Shown here: positions 21,362 to 33,184 of the stretch, in pieces | Numbering within the stretch: position 1 is the first letter of the stretch | How the letters are laid out: each line of letters begins with the position of its first letter | Assembly: GCA_025024175.1 (NCBI GenBank) | Contig: QCXZ01000042.1 | Coordinates: forward strand, 7,147,501-7,211,500 | From: Rhyzopertha dominica | Lineage: Eukaryota > Arthropoda > Insecta > Coleoptera > Bostrichidae | Length of the DNA stretch: 64,000 bases | Direction of reading: 5' to 3' | Program-made: the position numbers and the translations under genes | The notes under the pieces: generated by a model | Told to the model about the DNA's origin: nothing | Seen by the model: the letters and a program-made list of their open reading frames with translations, nothing else | Databases searched by the model: none

Positions 21362-23764
21362 TGATTTGTTAGTGCTAGTATGTACGTGGTTGCATCGGGT
21401 ACTTTAAACGCTGATCTTATTAGTGACCATCGGTTGACATACTGTGATTTTAAAATACCTACATTTAGGACTAAGCAAAAATTTGTGACTTTTCGGGATT
21501 TTAAATCTTTTGATCAGGAAAACTTTAACAGTGACATCAATAATCATCCGTGGGATACTGTGTTGTATATTACTGATATTGATGCCAAAGTAGACTGGCT
21601 TACTGATAGTATTCAATCCATAATAGAACATCATGCACCTGTGCGTACTGTGAGAGTAAGCAAGCCCGCAAATCCTTGGATTACCGATGCTATAAAAATG
21701 ATGATGAAGGAACGTGACGCTGCTTTTAAATATTTCAAAATCTCTAATAGTGAGAATGCGTGGAAAACATACAAAGAGCTTAGAAATTTTACGCTAGCGG
21801 CAATACGAAGAGAGAAAAAAAACTACATTAATTATTTGCATTCTCAGAAAAACCCTAAATTACTCTGGCGTGAGCTGAGGAAGCTAAATATTGCATCCAA
21901 CAACAAAACAAATATACCAGCACATCTTTGTGATCCGGGTATTATAAATGCCCATTTCTCCTCTGTTTTCAAAATTTGTGACTGCTCTACAGCGCAGCAA
22001 TTTTATTCCTTACGTAACTTTAATGATACGTTGAATTTCTCCTTTAGCTTAGCTACAACAGCGGACNTTTTAAATGTTATCAAAGGTTTAAAATCTAATG
22101 CTGCTGGGTCTGACGGCATAACAACTTATATTATCAAACTTTTCTTGCCTGAAATACTTCCATACATTACGCACGTCATAAATTGTTGTTTACAAATTGG
22201 TTATTTTCCTCAACGCTGGAAAGAAGCTAAAGTGTACCCAATACCGAAAACTAGTTCCCCTGCCTCTATTAGTGACCTTCGACCGATTAGTCTTTTACCA
22301 ATCTTATCAAAGGTGCTCGAATCAATTGTATTTAGGCAAATTAGTAGCTATGTGTTAGAAAATAAAATTATCCCGGAGCATCAATCTGGTTTTCGCAAAT
22401 TTCACAGCGCAAGCACTTCTCTCCTAAATATTACTGATAACATTATAAGAGCATTAGACAAGAAATTGTCAACTGTCCTCGTGTCACTCGATCTTTCCAA
22501 GGCATTTGATTCAATCAATCACGATCTTATGTGCGCTCAACTGATCTACTATGGGTTTGACCCAACTAGCGTAGCATTTTTCCAGTCTTATTTGACTGGC
22601 AGGACCCAGCGCGTGTCAGTAAATGACAAAATATCAACTGCATGCAATGTTGTATCTGGGGTACCCCAGGGCTCGTTGCTTGGACCTATATTATTTCTAA
22701 TATATACTGCCGATCTGTTTTCGTCCGTAAAATTCTGTCACATACAAGGTTATGCAGACGATCTACAGATCTTACATTGCTTTGGGCCTGCTGATGCAGA
22801 TGTTGCTTGTAGGGAGACCAACGCTGACCTTCAGTGTGTTGCTATGTATTGCAGTGAACGTGGCTTGAAGCTAAACGCTGACAAATCTGTTGTTATGTTG
22901 TTTTCGTCGGACTCTACTCGTTCAGAACTCATGCAACAACTGAATATTGCAATAAACGGGCATGCGTTGGTTTTCCAGCAAAGTATTCGATGCCTTGGTA
23001 TAGTACTAGACCATAAGTTGCGTTTTCGAGAACATGTAAATATTCTTATACGTAGGTTCTATGCACGGTTGAAGTTACTTTATGCTAATAAACATGTTTT
23101 AAATAAAAATCTTAAAATAGATCTGTGTGAGGGTTTGGCACTGCCAGTGTTTTCCTACAGTAACGTTCTGTATTACTCTTGTATAGACCATGCCTACAGG
23201 AGCAGAATACAAAAAGCTCAGAATTCATGTTGTAGATTAGTTAATAACCTCCGTAAATACGATCATGTCACATGTCATTTAAAGGAGATCGGTTGGTTAA
23301 ATATGGATGCTAGAATGAAATATAATCTGCTTGCTTTAGTGTACAGGATCATAATTACTGGTGCACCTGCGTACTTACGTCGGAAGTTGGTTTTTCGAGA
23401 TGAAATCCACAACAGAGTAATTCGAGAGAATAACCGGCTAACGGTGCCAAATCACAGCACGGCATTATTTTGTAGAAGCTTTACTTTTCAGTGCGCACAA
23501 TTATATAATTCCTGTAAAAGCATATTCTCTTGCAATTCTCTGATGTCTTTTAAACGTTCCCTTAAGAAGCATTTTCTGGATCAACAATAGTTGTTTGATT
23601 TGAGTGTTTCCTGTTTCTTAGACTTATTTATATCATTACTTGTATTGTTTTATATATTCTGTACTGTGGTACCAATAGGTTAAATGTAAGAATAGCCTTA
23701 GGCTAAATTTCGCCTAACGTGTACCATTTCTAATAAAGACGATTATTATTATTATTATTATTAT
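21362..23764 (+). mobile_element. 5'-truncated LINE with (ATT)n tail
   Basis: The element enters inside the endonuclease domain and runs through a complete RT ORF, a short 3' UTR with TAATAAAG, and an (ATT)n tail at 23742-23764. The left boundary near 21361 is set by loss of frame and contact with the older RT fragment; I could not find a convincing target duplication. A repetitive 3' tail and 5' truncation are normal for target-primed reverse transcription. Confidence 0.8.
21380..23590 (+). CDS. LINE endonuclease tail and reverse transcriptase, 736 codons
   Basis: This is the longest uninterrupted frame in the window. It begins within the APE endonuclease: SDHRLTYCD near residue 15 is the conserved SDH block. 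A linker with NPWITDAIKMMMKERD follows, then the RT: AAGSDGI (about 241), ISDLRPISLLPILSKVLES (about 297-315), QSGFRKFHSASTSLLN, SLDLSKAFDSINH (about 369, motif A), SGVPQGSLLGPILF (about 426, motif B) and GYADDLQIL (about 457, motif C). A C-terminal region typical of CR1/Jockey-like LINEs ends in KRSLKKHFLDQQ. Catalytic aspartates are present; one codon contains an N (residue 230). The listed start is simply the first Met of the truncated copy. It lacks ORF1 and most of the endonuclease, so it cannot move alone, though the RT may be intact. Relatives: 27564-28671 and 42570-43840. Confidence 0.85.
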   Translation: MYVVASGTLNADLISDHRLTYCDFKIPTFRTKQKFVTFRDFKSFDQENFNSDINNHPWDTVLYITDIDAKVDWLTDSIQSIIEHHAPVRTVRVSKPANPWITDAIKMMMKERDAAFKYFKISNSENAWKTYKELRNFTLAAIRREKKNYINYLHSQKNPKLLWRELRKLNIASNNKTNIPAHLCDPGIINAHFSSVFKICDCSTAQQFYSLRNFNDTLNFSFSLATTADXLNVIKGLKSNAAGSDGITTYIIKLFLPEILPYITHVINCCLQIGYFPQRWKEAKVYPIPKTSSPASISDLRPISLLPILSKVLESIVFRQISSYVLENKIIPEHQSGFRKFHSASTSLLNITDNIIRALDKKLSTVLVSLDLSKAFDSINHDLMCAQLIYYGFDPTSVAFFQSYLTGRTQRVSVNDKISTACNVVSGVPQGSLLGPILFLIYTADLFSSVKFCHIQGYADDLQILHCFGPADADVACRETNADLQCVAMYCSERGLKLNADKSVVMLFSSDSTRSELMQQLNIAINGHALVFQQSIRCLGIVLDHKLRFREHVNILIRRFYARLKLLYANKHVLNKNLKIDLCEGLALPVFSYSNVLYYSCIDHAYRSRIQKAQNSCCRLVNNLRKYDHVTCHLKEIGWLNMDARMKYNLLALVYRIIITGAPAYLRRKLVFRDEIHNRVIRENNRLTVPNHSTALFCRSFTFQCAQLYNSCKSIFSCNSLMSFKRSLKKHFLDQQ

Positions 23765-24017
23765 GTAGAAGGCAATTTATCAGAAAAGGATTAACCATAA
23801 ATTACAACAAAACCACGGCCGCCACCGCGATTAGATACATATTTAATGAAGAAATGTTATAATGACATAACCAGCAAACAAACATTAGGGGAAAAGTCAA
23901 AAAGAGGACAAAAATCGCGAAGTGATGAGAGCTATACGCTATGCCCATATTTATTAAAAAAATAGAACATGAGCCGGACTGGATCGTCTTAAAGAATACA
24001 TACATATCACAAATCAT

Positions 24018-24400
24018 GTATCATGACATACGGAACCAAATGTAGAGGTACTAATAAAGCTAACAGAATAAGCTTAAGAAAGGTAGAAGCTAACAGAATA
24101 AGCGTAGAAAAGAATATCGTAGAAGCTGTTAATGAAACCAAGAAAAGGCGGACAACAGAACTGCTGGAGGAAAATACCATTACAAAAAGAATAGAAACAT
24201 ATGTAATGAAAATTAAGGACACATCCAAAGAATAGAAGAATTTCATATACTAAAAAAGCTTGGAAAATAAATAGCAACAAACTCAAAGTTGGAAGAGAGA
24301 ATTGTAGCAAAATCAAATAGAGACGACGAATAACAACGGCAACTATTCCAGATAGCAGTTTATTCGAAGAGGAATAATAAAACAAAGAAAACTCGAAGGA
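24018..24400 (+). pseudogene. LINE C-terminal relic
   Basis: The frame at 24023-24235 reads MTYGTKCRGTNKANRISLRK and ITKRIETYVMK; further frames give GHIQRIEEF and ILKKAWKINSNKLKVGR. These align block by block with the C-terminal end of the LINE at 50776-51795 (MTYGVKN, KANRKSLRKAE, IIKRIETYVMKYWGHIQRRE, ILRKAWELSGDKLKNGR). A short internal duplication of a RxRISLRKVEANRIS stretch and several stops mark decay. It is a second, older copy of the same family. Confidence 0.65.
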
Positions 24401-24439
24401 AACCATCTACTAAAAACTTCTTTATTCCAATCCTCAGCT

Positions 24440-24980
24440 TCCCACTATACGCGGAATGTGAGAGCCCACTAAAAAGCCACTACATGACAAACATGTCACC
24501 CCTCCAACCCAGCGTAGACGTAGCCAGCCCGGCGGTATATCCGGAAGCAATTTTCGATTTGCAAACTATTTTGTGCTACTGACCGGAATTTAAAGACATC
24601 TTAAATGACTACAGAAAATTAGATTGTAATTGCTATTGACTGATGACTATCATCCTGACACGTTCTTGGCGGCCGCCTCGGCACTTCCCACGCCGTTAAA
24701 TTATTACATCTCGATCTCATCACTTACGAGGTTTACTGCTCTGAACCACCCCTGCTGTGTAGCTCTTCAATGGGACGTTGTTACTCCTCTTTTTTTTTAA
24801 TTCCAAGCCCGCATCCATCGACTTTATTATTGTTATTGCTGGGCGCAGCTCGGAATGAAACAAAGGCGAAACGCTTTGAGAACTCTCGTAACCGATATCC
24901 ACGTTAAGTGGTCGTTTCCTCGTCTTTCCTAATACCGCACACCGCCTCCTACGATAAGTTCTCCGCGGGCAAGGATTACA
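24440..24980. other. GC-richer non-coding block
   Basis: Includes GGCGGCCGCCTCGGCAC near 24670 and ACCGCACACCGCC near 24935. A minus-strand open stretch at 24720-24902 has no recognised domain. Possible conserved regulatory DNA or an unrecognised exon. Confidence 0.25.
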
Positions 24981-25939
24981 GTTATTTCATGAAGTATAAA
25001 AGACCACGTTGCCGGTGTTATTATAGCTGTACTAAAAAAAATTGCAACTTATGATTATGATGTTATCGTTCTCATTATTTCTTTTTTAATTTTCGAATTA
25101 ATGGTAGCCTCTTAAAAATCGTTTGAAAGTGTTAACTAACGCTAGAAGATGCAATGCGAGCTCTTTTCTTGACATTATACATTACATATATGTTTGGTTC
25201 TGAAATTCGCAACAACTTTGAGTTATCCCTTTGTGAAAACTGGAGGTAATTACTCCCATATATAGATTAAGACTTTTAGAGTTACAATTTAAGCAACGTC
25301 CACAGATAAGAGTAAGGATAACAGAAAGTTTAAAATATTAATCAAAATAATAATTCCTCAATTTTGAAGAAGCCTAGATTTATCGGTGGAAATCAGAAAA
25401 GTAAAGTAATAATTCTGTCACACATAGATTCCATATCTAAATAACCGTGAAGATTTATACACCTTTATTTATAAAAGAAACTTGTAGAGTGTTAAATAAA
25501 CTCATTCTTTAAACCATAATTTTACAACTAGCAGAACTAAATGTTATACCACGTATCTTGAAAAAGATGCACCTGGAAATAACTATTGGTCCTGTTGAAA
25601 TCACATTGACGTATATCAAAATATTTTTTAATATGTATAAAACTGTAAAAAGGCAATGGCAATGCTTTTAAGCAACAATATTCCAGACGAATACCTTCTG
25701 AAATATTATTAATACCCTTGGATGCTCAAAAAATAATGTCGGTGTTTATAACACTTATTGTTTGTTTTTTATTTGACGTGAATGTTTATTTTTACACGCA
25801 AATTATATGTCATTTTGAAGTACATATTTTCCTCCATATTCTACTCACAATAACGCCACTATTAAATGTTAAGTATCGTTAATGCTCAAACATCTTAATA
25901 TGGAAAAGAAATAGGGCAGTTGGTGAAAGAAGGGAGGAA
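24981..25939. other. No gene seen
   Basis: AT-rich spacer; nothing recognised. Confidence 0.45.
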
Positions 25940-26205
25940 GGATGTGGGCTAGAGGTGGCAATCAAAAATGAACTGAAGACTCTAGTTGAGGAGAATCTAC
26001 GTGGTACAGCAGTTCGAGAGCTTGCAGGGGAACTAGATGTTGCAAAAGGAACAATGACTAACCACAACCAATGACACCAAAGTCGAAGAAACTCGATAAG
26101 TGGCTTCCGCATAGACTGAAGGAAAACGAAAATAATCGTTCTGGAGTTGCATCTTCGCACATCTTGTGCCACAACAATGATCATTTTATCGGTCGGATAC
26201 ATACA
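25940..26205 (+). pseudogene. Mariner transposase N-terminal relic
   Basis: Plus-strand reading gives ELKTLVEENLRGTAVRELAG, then ELDVAKGTMTNH, matching the second HTH of classical mariner transposases (ALVEENPRQTxRELAxxLxVSxxTVSNH). After a frameshift, KSKKLDKWLPHRLKENENN and a block ending GRIHT follow, matching the linker up to the first catalytic Asp (FLDRIVTCDE). The rest is missing. It is a clear mariner but a different lineage from the DD41D element. A related relic is at 48475-49085. Confidence 0.7.
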
Positions 26206-27560
26206 ACCTTTACAGATTAAAATTATATCTGTAAGACATTACTATAAGAGGCAAGACAAAAAAGATTCACTCAGTTGTTACTTAAACTAAAATCACTTTT
26301 TCATTTCTGATATATATAAGAATGATTTTTCGTTCAATTAAAAAAATATTTTAACTTTCAACATGCATCACTGTAGTAATTATCTTAGTCGAAAACGCTA
26401 AATCATCAAAAGCTTGGTATACTTTTTAAACACGCTATAAACATGACTTGGANAAAAATAACNATATAAAAGAGAAGTTTTTTAAGTTGAAGATTAGGTA
26501 CAAGTATGTTTTTTAAACCCAACCTTAACTTAGGCTATCACGTCAAAGAAAAATATAGTTATCAGAAGCAAACCATTATTTATCATACATAACCCAATTA
26601 GCTTGTAAACCTATTTGTTTTTGTGAAGTAAATGCACACGCATACACTTAACAAAGCAGGATACATAATTTTAAAAATGTCAAGAGTTGTTACAGGCAAA
26701 TAAACTCATAAGATTTCAAGACCACAGTATTTGTTTATTGATTAGCGACTCAGAGTTCTGCAGAAGACAGCCTAATGTACTAATTTAGAATGTTTGCACA
26801 TCAAACGAGAAATGCATCGCTAAATTTAACCCACATTACATAACTGACTGGCATAATCATAATTAGTCAAACACTAGAGACGTCAACAACAAATATTTTG
26901 TCGAACAATTCCAGTAAACCGACGAAAGCGTCTTCAACCCTTCATCGTTGACGTTTAAACGACACTGTAAAAAAACCAACATCGAGGATGTCCAATGTAC
27001 CTTCGGGAAAAAACGAACTGGAAGAAAAGCATAAATAGTATGTGGGTATATTTTTTATTTTATGTCTGCTAAGCATATTCGAAATCACTAAAAATTATTA
27101 GGTCCCATTTACAGTAGTCTCTAATGAAATAAAATATCTGACAACCTCGCACAGCATATACCCACTAGTATGCCACTGGGTATTATTACCATTTGTATTA
27201 CACTATTACGGTACAGTTTTTATTGTTTGTAGTTCTAACTGGACTGCGGCGGCGGGTGGGCGTACGGCCTGGGGCTGTATTTCCAAAAAACTGTAGTCTC
27301 GGTGTAGCAATTCTTGCAGTGGCCGATGACCGCACATGGAGAACATATATTTTATGCAAATATGGTTGTTAAATGTAAATTTTTAAGAGAGACCCAAGCA
27401 CGTTTAGTGCATTAGATATCAGCTAATCCAAAATAATATGTAAACGTCTCTATTATGAAGGTGCCCTAAAAAAATTTGTAAGCAGTTGAGGACAAGTATG
27501 TGTGTAATTTTGCTCTCCTCGGTGCAATTTCACAACTACAACAATTCAAAGAGATAATTA
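26206..27560. other. No gene seen
   Basis: AT-rich spacer with a short GC-rich patch at about 27240-27345 (GACTGCGGCGGCGGGTGGG). Two N bases near 26450. A weak inverted repeat around GACGTCAAC at 26880 and GTTGACGTT at 26950. Confidence 0.4.
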
Positions 27561-27563
27561 GGT

Positions 27564-28671
27564 ATGAAGAAGAGCATTTATAACCGATTGATTCTTCTAG
27601 ATTACTCAAAAGCCTTTGATACTATTAATCACAGTTTACTACTTTCAGTTCTTAACTACAGTGGCTTTCATGAAAGTGCTATTAGTTTGGTGCACAACTT
27701 CGTCAGTGCGTGGTTTTGGGAGAGAAGATATCTTATTGGGCCGAAATTTCTTCTGGTGTTCCGCAAGGATCTATAATCGGTTCGTTGTTGTTTATTATTT
27801 ATTCTTCAAGAATTTGTAGTAGCTTACAGAACTGCCAGTACCATCAGTATGCTGATGATATGCAGGTTTATTTAACTTTTTCACCTGCTGAGGTTGATAT
27901 CGCCAGCGCCCAGCTCACTAGCGATCTCGGTCGTCTTTCACCTCTGTCTGCGAGGCACAGCTTGACAATTAACTCAACTAAATCCAACCTAATTTTATTT
28001 GGAAAGCCAAAATATATTGCTAGCGTGCGATCAAAGCTAGATGTCGGGTTGGATGGAACTGTTTTATGTCATCAAAAAGTGGTTAGAAACTTAGGGCTTT
28101 ATATGGACGAAAATCTTAGGTTTAGAGAGCATATTAATAATGCATTAGTAAAGCTTTTGGGAAGTTGAAAATACTGTATTCGAATCGTCACGTTAGACGC
28201 TAGGTTAAGGTTATTGTTGTGTGATGCACTGGTGCTTTCTCATTTTAATTTTTGTGATTCTGTTTACGGTCAGTGTCTGGATCAAGTATTCTGCAAAAAA
28301 ATACAGCGAATGCAGAACTCGTGTATGGCATTCGGCGAAATTCTAGAATTACGTATAAATTGAAGGAAGCTCGTTGGTTGAACAAGGAACGTCGTCGTTA
28401 CTTTGATTCAGTAGTCTTATATCATAATATAGTTTTATACAAAATGCCTCAGTACCTATATAAATTAATAACTTTTAGAACGGACGTGCGTCATGTCAAC
28501 ATCAGGAGGAAAAGTTTTATTACCGTCCTTCAGCACAAAAGCGCTTTTTTCAAAAGAATCTTCTCTTACAACATAGCCAAATTTTATAACGATTTAGAAA
28601 CGCGTTTCAAATCTATGTCCCCGATTAAAATAAAGAAGAAGTTGTGTGAATTTTTGCTTGAAAAGGTGTGA
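27564..28671 (+). pseudogene. LINE RT with frameshifts, related to 21380-23590
   Basis: Three overlapping frames make one RT: LILLDYSKAFDTINHSLLLS (motif A, about 27580), then a frameshift near 27700, EISSGVPQGSIIGSLLFI (motif B, about 27735), YADDMQVYLTF (motif C, about 27850) and RNLGLYMDENLRFREH. A stop near 28168 and a gap follow, then ITYKLKEARWLNKERRRYFD and ITFRTDVRHVNIR (about 28345-28510), ending KKLCEFLLEKV. The order and the C-terminal blocks match the LINE at 21380-23590. The copy is 5'-truncated inside the RT. Catalytic residues survive, but at least two frameshifts make it non-functional. Confidence 0.8.
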
Positions 28672-28899
28672 CCGCAGTGAACATGAGTACGCATAGCTTT
28701 GTTTTTCTGGTGCTGCCGGCGACAGATCTGTTCCTCGTGGGATCGCTTGTCGCATTACCCCTGTCCGCTGTATTTTTCTTTTCAGTTTTTCTTTTCTGTT
28801 TTCTCCTCTCTTTCCACTTCTTCGATGTCCTATTTGTTGCATGATGTTTCTTTTACTATTGTGTCTTCTGTACCTTCTATTGTTGTTCCTGTAATTTTT

Positions 28900-29560
28900 A
28901 TTTCCACATCCAACGGATGGGAAGTATTGTATCGCGAAAAAAATGTTCAAAATTTGCTCATTCGCTTTAAAATGGTCGAAACGTAAAAAAAATGAGCAAA
29001 TAAAAATTTCTTGTCTGTGTGTGTGGTATTGTTTGTGGACACGATATCTTTCGAAAGACTTAATATATGAACTAGAAATTTGGCAAACGTATTAATCTCA
29101 ACTACCCAAAGCGACCTATTGTTTGTGGGGTAAGTAGGGTATCGGGAAGGGGGCGAATTCAGGGGGTAACTACTCTTTTTGCAAATTTTTATATTATTTT
29201 TGTTTTAGTATGTGATTAGTAGTATAACTGAAAGTATTATTAGTTCTTATGAATTATCGGTACAGCAAACTGTTTAGAAGATATTAGCAAAAAAGCGTTA
29301 CTTAAAGAAAACCGTTTTTCTTAAATATCTCCGAATATATTTAATATATTCAAAAAATGAAAATGACATCAGATAGGAAATAAAATTTCTCACAAAAAGT
29401 GTCTTACAAAATTTATCCAAAATTTTGACATTTTTGAAATATTTCCAAAAAACCTATTTTGGACTCTGCTCGTACGATATTTTTAAAATTTTGGTATTTG
29501 GCAATTCGTAATAAGTCTTGGAAATTGTAACGATTGAGTAAAAAACTTGAATTTGGTATA
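28900..29560 (+). repeat. Dispersed repeat, copy 1
   Basis: Shares with 41597-42230 the blocks TTCCACATCCAACGGATG, GCTCATTCGCTTTAAAATG, GGGGTAAGTAGGGTA, a GGGGGTAACTAC stretch, TATGTGATTAGTAGTATAAC, AAATATCTCCGAATATATTT, and TCTCACAAAAAGTGTCTTAC. A segment at about 29015-29110 is present here only. It is non-coding. The GGGGTA/TACCCC style resembles the inner parts of the DD41D terminal repeats, so it may be a related non-autonomous element. Confidence 0.7.
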
Positions 29561-31436
29561 AGAACATAATTCATCTCTCTGGGTTATGTGGAGACTTAGC
29601 TAGAAGCTCAAAAAGGTTTTTACCAAAAAGCTTCTACTCATTTTACATTGAATAACAAAACATAACACAACAATAGGTATGGCTGGAATTCTGAGATTTG
29701 CAAATAAATCTAATATAAAAAAATATTGTCGGATTCACAGAAAATTTGCTTGCTATAAATGGACAAATGTTAATTTATTACTATTACATAAAATCTACTA
29801 ACCGCATTTAAGATCTTAAAGCACCTCATCAAAGATTTCACTTGCCTTTTACCTACTATCCATATGTCGGGATTCTGACTCTATTCAATTTTAATGCAAA
29901 TATTGCGCACAAATGCTAATTTGATAAACGTGCATACATTGTAATTACAGACGCCGGTCGAAGATAATTGGTTATCTGGGGTTCATTCCTCTATCGTGCC
30001 AATTCCCGTAGATTTCCTGGCTTTCAAAATAGGATAGTGAAACTCCCGTGGTGACGGGAGATGAGAATTGCTTTCGTTCAATTAGCACCAGTAATGGAGC
30101 TGGTGTTACTAATTGATTGAATCATAACACAATGTTGAGTGCTCTAATCGTTCTTACATGTGTAAATAATGAAAAAGGGCACCAAAGTCTTGCAATCACT
30201 GTCTACTGTTACACAAATCCGTTAGTTTTAAGAAACAAAACTTATGAATAAGGAAAAGACTCTACACCAATCCTAAGTTGTTATTCCATTAGAAAAAAAA
30301 GTGCGGAGAACTGGCACATAATCCGAAAGACGACAGATGTGCATTGAACACCTGATACCTGTTCCAACTGGAAACGCTGAATACCAAAGAGATTGGTTAT
30401 ACAGTGAGCCAGACCTAAATCCGAATGATTTTATCTTAAAATAACAACGTTTTTGGGATTAAACTTAAACATTGCATTTGTAAGTTCTAGATGGCGTTCA
30501 CTATACACAATAGAAATTGCTTGTGAAGCACCTTTTACTGTAACATTCAGCCCTATGAAGGTATTGTAAAACAAAGGAATTACATAAAATGTAAGAATAA
30601 ATTAACCTCAGAAATACAGTACCCAGAAAAGAAAATATTTTTATCTTTTAGTAATAATTCTGTGTTATTTTTACGTCACAACAAATGATTAAAATTTGGT
30701 TCAAGCTTAACAAAAAAAAGTTAAGATACTTATTAACTTAACTGACAAACAACAAACAAACAAACTGAGCGAGTAAAGCGAGCGGGTTGTGTAAATTATA
30801 CAAATCAAAAAAAAAATAAAATTAGGCATTCTTGTGGAAAAAGGTAGCAAAATATTACTTAATGTAGGTACTGCGTTTCATAATTGTTTCGACTTGCAAC
30901 CTTGCTATCAATACGGAAATAAGTCTAAAATCGAAATACAAAAATTTTTGATATTTTTCCATATCGATATATTAAAAATGGCAAAAGTTTTGGAATGGTG
31001 CATGCCACCTATCATCTTTTTGGCACAAATCAAGCAATTTTCCCACATGATGAAAAGTTTTATCGTCAGTACGAACATCTTTTGTGTCGTTGCTATGACA
31101 ACAATGACCAAGAAGTAACCCATCGTTTTTCATCGTGCTGAACAAGCACGTGTCCAAATATTTGTGTCACAAATTTTCAAGAATGTCGCTATTTGTTTTG
31201 TTTGTTTTTTTCCTCAAAAATCAATGTTGCCACTTTTATGCCCTACGCAAAATATTATTCGCAACGGTTATTAAAGTTTTTTTTGCAAGTCAAAAAATGG
31301 AAATAATTAAAATTTGCAAATACACAAAGGTTCTGTTCTTAGTACGAGGTTGCAAAGCTACAAATATAGACTGTCATTATTATAAATGATTTTGTGCTTA
31401 AAAATGAAAGCGTCAGTGGAAATTTAATGCTGCATT
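29561..31436. other. Mostly no gene; one tiny transposase remnant
   Basis: At about 30392-30440 the plus strand reads YSEPDLNPNDFIL, matching the mariner YSPDLNPNDFxLF block around the third catalytic Asp, with nothing else around it. A small hairpin at 30079-30115 pairs CAATTAG...CACCAG with CTGGTGTTACTAATTG. Overlapping open stretches on both strands at 30834-31157 have no recognised domain. Confidence 0.35.
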
Positions 31437-32559
31437 TATTTTATTTTACTTTTATTTTATTTTATTTCAGATACACAACACAACAGAACATTAGAAGAGA
31501 ATTTAGATTTTATCTGCTTGATTGTACGGGTAGTATATAAAATGTCAAAATCTTCGTGCAGATCCTCACAATTGCGGCACAGTGTAAATAATTTGCGAAT
31601 GCAACAAAACGTTAGTTCGCGCATGCGGTAGATAAAACAGTGAATTGGAACGAGTCAATGGAGTTGATGGCCGAAAACCAATTTTAGGAAGCAAGTTGGA
31701 AAACTTAAACATAAATACCACACCTAGCATGCCCCTACGTCGGTCGCTCCATGAGACATAACCAAAGCGAGCCAATAATTGATTCTGATCATAACCAATC
31801 TGAGATCTGATGATCTATTTTAAATGCTAAAAATTTTAAGAATTGCTTAAGTAAAATCTCTAAACTATTCATATGTATACCATAAAGAGGACGATAGCGT
31901 TACAGAAGACGGACTAAGTAGCTATATTGTAAGAATCATGGGAATTGCGCATAACGAAACCTAATGTTTGGATACCCGATTTATAAATATTTTGCAAATG
32001 ATTTCTAAATGTCAGTTGGTCATCAAAAGTAACATTCAAGTCCCTGCAAGTAGTTTCTTATTTCGGAATATGACCTTCGAAGTTATATTCAAAAGTAAAT
32101 TAAACAATTTTTTACAATAAGAGACAACATTACATTTGTCTATGTTCAGGTGCAATCCATTAACAAGGCACTAGTTATGGATCCCACTCAAGTTATCTCA
32201 CAGGTCATTAACGATGTCATTAATAAATAAATTAAATAATACAGGCCTTAACATTGAACCCTNAGAAACGTCTGATAAATTTAAATAATTANAAGATTTT
32301 TTAGCTATAAATTGAACATACTGACTTCTCTCACTTAGGTACGACTGTAGAAAAACAACTAATTTACTGTGGAAACCTATGATATACAATTTAGACGAGA
32401 GAATCCCATGATCAATACAGTCAAAGGCCTTGCTAAAGTCCGTGTAAACCATATCAGCCTGTCCATCTTTATCAATACTTTCAGCTATGTACTGTGTGAT
32501 ACAGACTAGATCTGTATTTATGCAACGGTTAAGCATAAACCCATGCTGATTTTCACATA
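31437..32559 (-). pseudogene. LINE RT, downstream half (split by a DD41D insertion)
   Basis: Reading down from 32559: ENQHGFMLNRCINTDLVCI, YTDFSKAFDCIDHGILSSKL (motif A), LQSYLSERSQYVQF and a motif B region with two N bases. In decayed frames RDLNVTFDDQLTFRNHLQN (about 32010-32070) follows, then GMLGVVFMFKFSN and SNSLFYLPHARTN (about 31620-31700). An AAATAAAATAAAAT-type tail on the minus strand (31437-31472) marks the 3' end. The reading continues across the transposon into 34854-35130. Motif C is lost. Style matches the minus-strand LINE at 57735-60000. Confidence 0.75.
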
Positions 32560-32835
32560 CAGGGTGATTTTTTGAAAACTTCACACCTTAAATAACTTTA
32601 AATAGAGGAAAAATTTAAACTTTGGCAAAAACAGGTAAACTTTTGTTTGCAGGGGGACAACTTTTGAGATAAGTTTTTAATGGATAGCGCTTACCCTCTT
32701 AGCGGGGTAGATACCCCTACAAAAATTTTAAATGAAACTACCCATCTTACGATACATCATTTAAAAGCTTATTACATAAGGAGTCTTGCCATGTAATTAG
32801 TTTTACTATTTTTTACCCATTGACGGGGTAGTGGG
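32560..32835. repeat. Left terminal inverted repeat (~275 bp)
   Basis: Pairs with 34580-34853. Shared blocks read inward include GAAAACTTCACACCTTAAA, AACAGGTAAACTTTTGTTTG, TTAATGGATAGCGCTTAC and CATGTAATTAGTTTTAC. About one base in eight differs by eye. Confidence 0.85.
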
Positions 32836-33184
32836 TCAAAAAGTGCATTGTAGCAAGTGGCTTATAAAATGGTATATTTTGGACTTTTTTTAACAAAATT
32901 TATTGTCTTGCAGTTACAATAAGAATTGTCCTTACTTAAGCCTAAAAAAACTTGTTAAAAATAATTGTTACACCTAAGCAAAATGCCAAAATACTTAAAA
33001 TTTTCTTTCGACATTACTTGATATTGCAACTCGATGTTTATACTGAATTGGCTAAATAATTATCTACTTTGTGTTTCCAATTTTTTGTTTCAACTTTTTG
33101 GCTACTTCTTTGGCACGACAATCTTTTTGTTCACATTCCTTTTTATAAATCGCGTGAAATTTTAAAGTGAGAGTCCATGTGATA

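Noticed and set aside
24007..24406. Hydrophobic minus-strand ORFs (79 and 110 codons) as membrane proteins
   Set aside because: They are antisense to a recognisable LINE relic; the apparent hydrophobicity is the complement of an A-rich sense strand.
28594..28986. ORFs on both strands downstream of the LINE at 27564-28671
   Set aside because: They cover the LINE C-terminus in a wrong frame and its T-rich 3' UTR, and one runs into the dispersed repeat.
30834..31157. Overlapping ORFs on both strands (94, 71 and 61 codons) as a possible host exon
   Set aside because: No domain, no convincing splice sites, and open frames on opposite strands point to chance.
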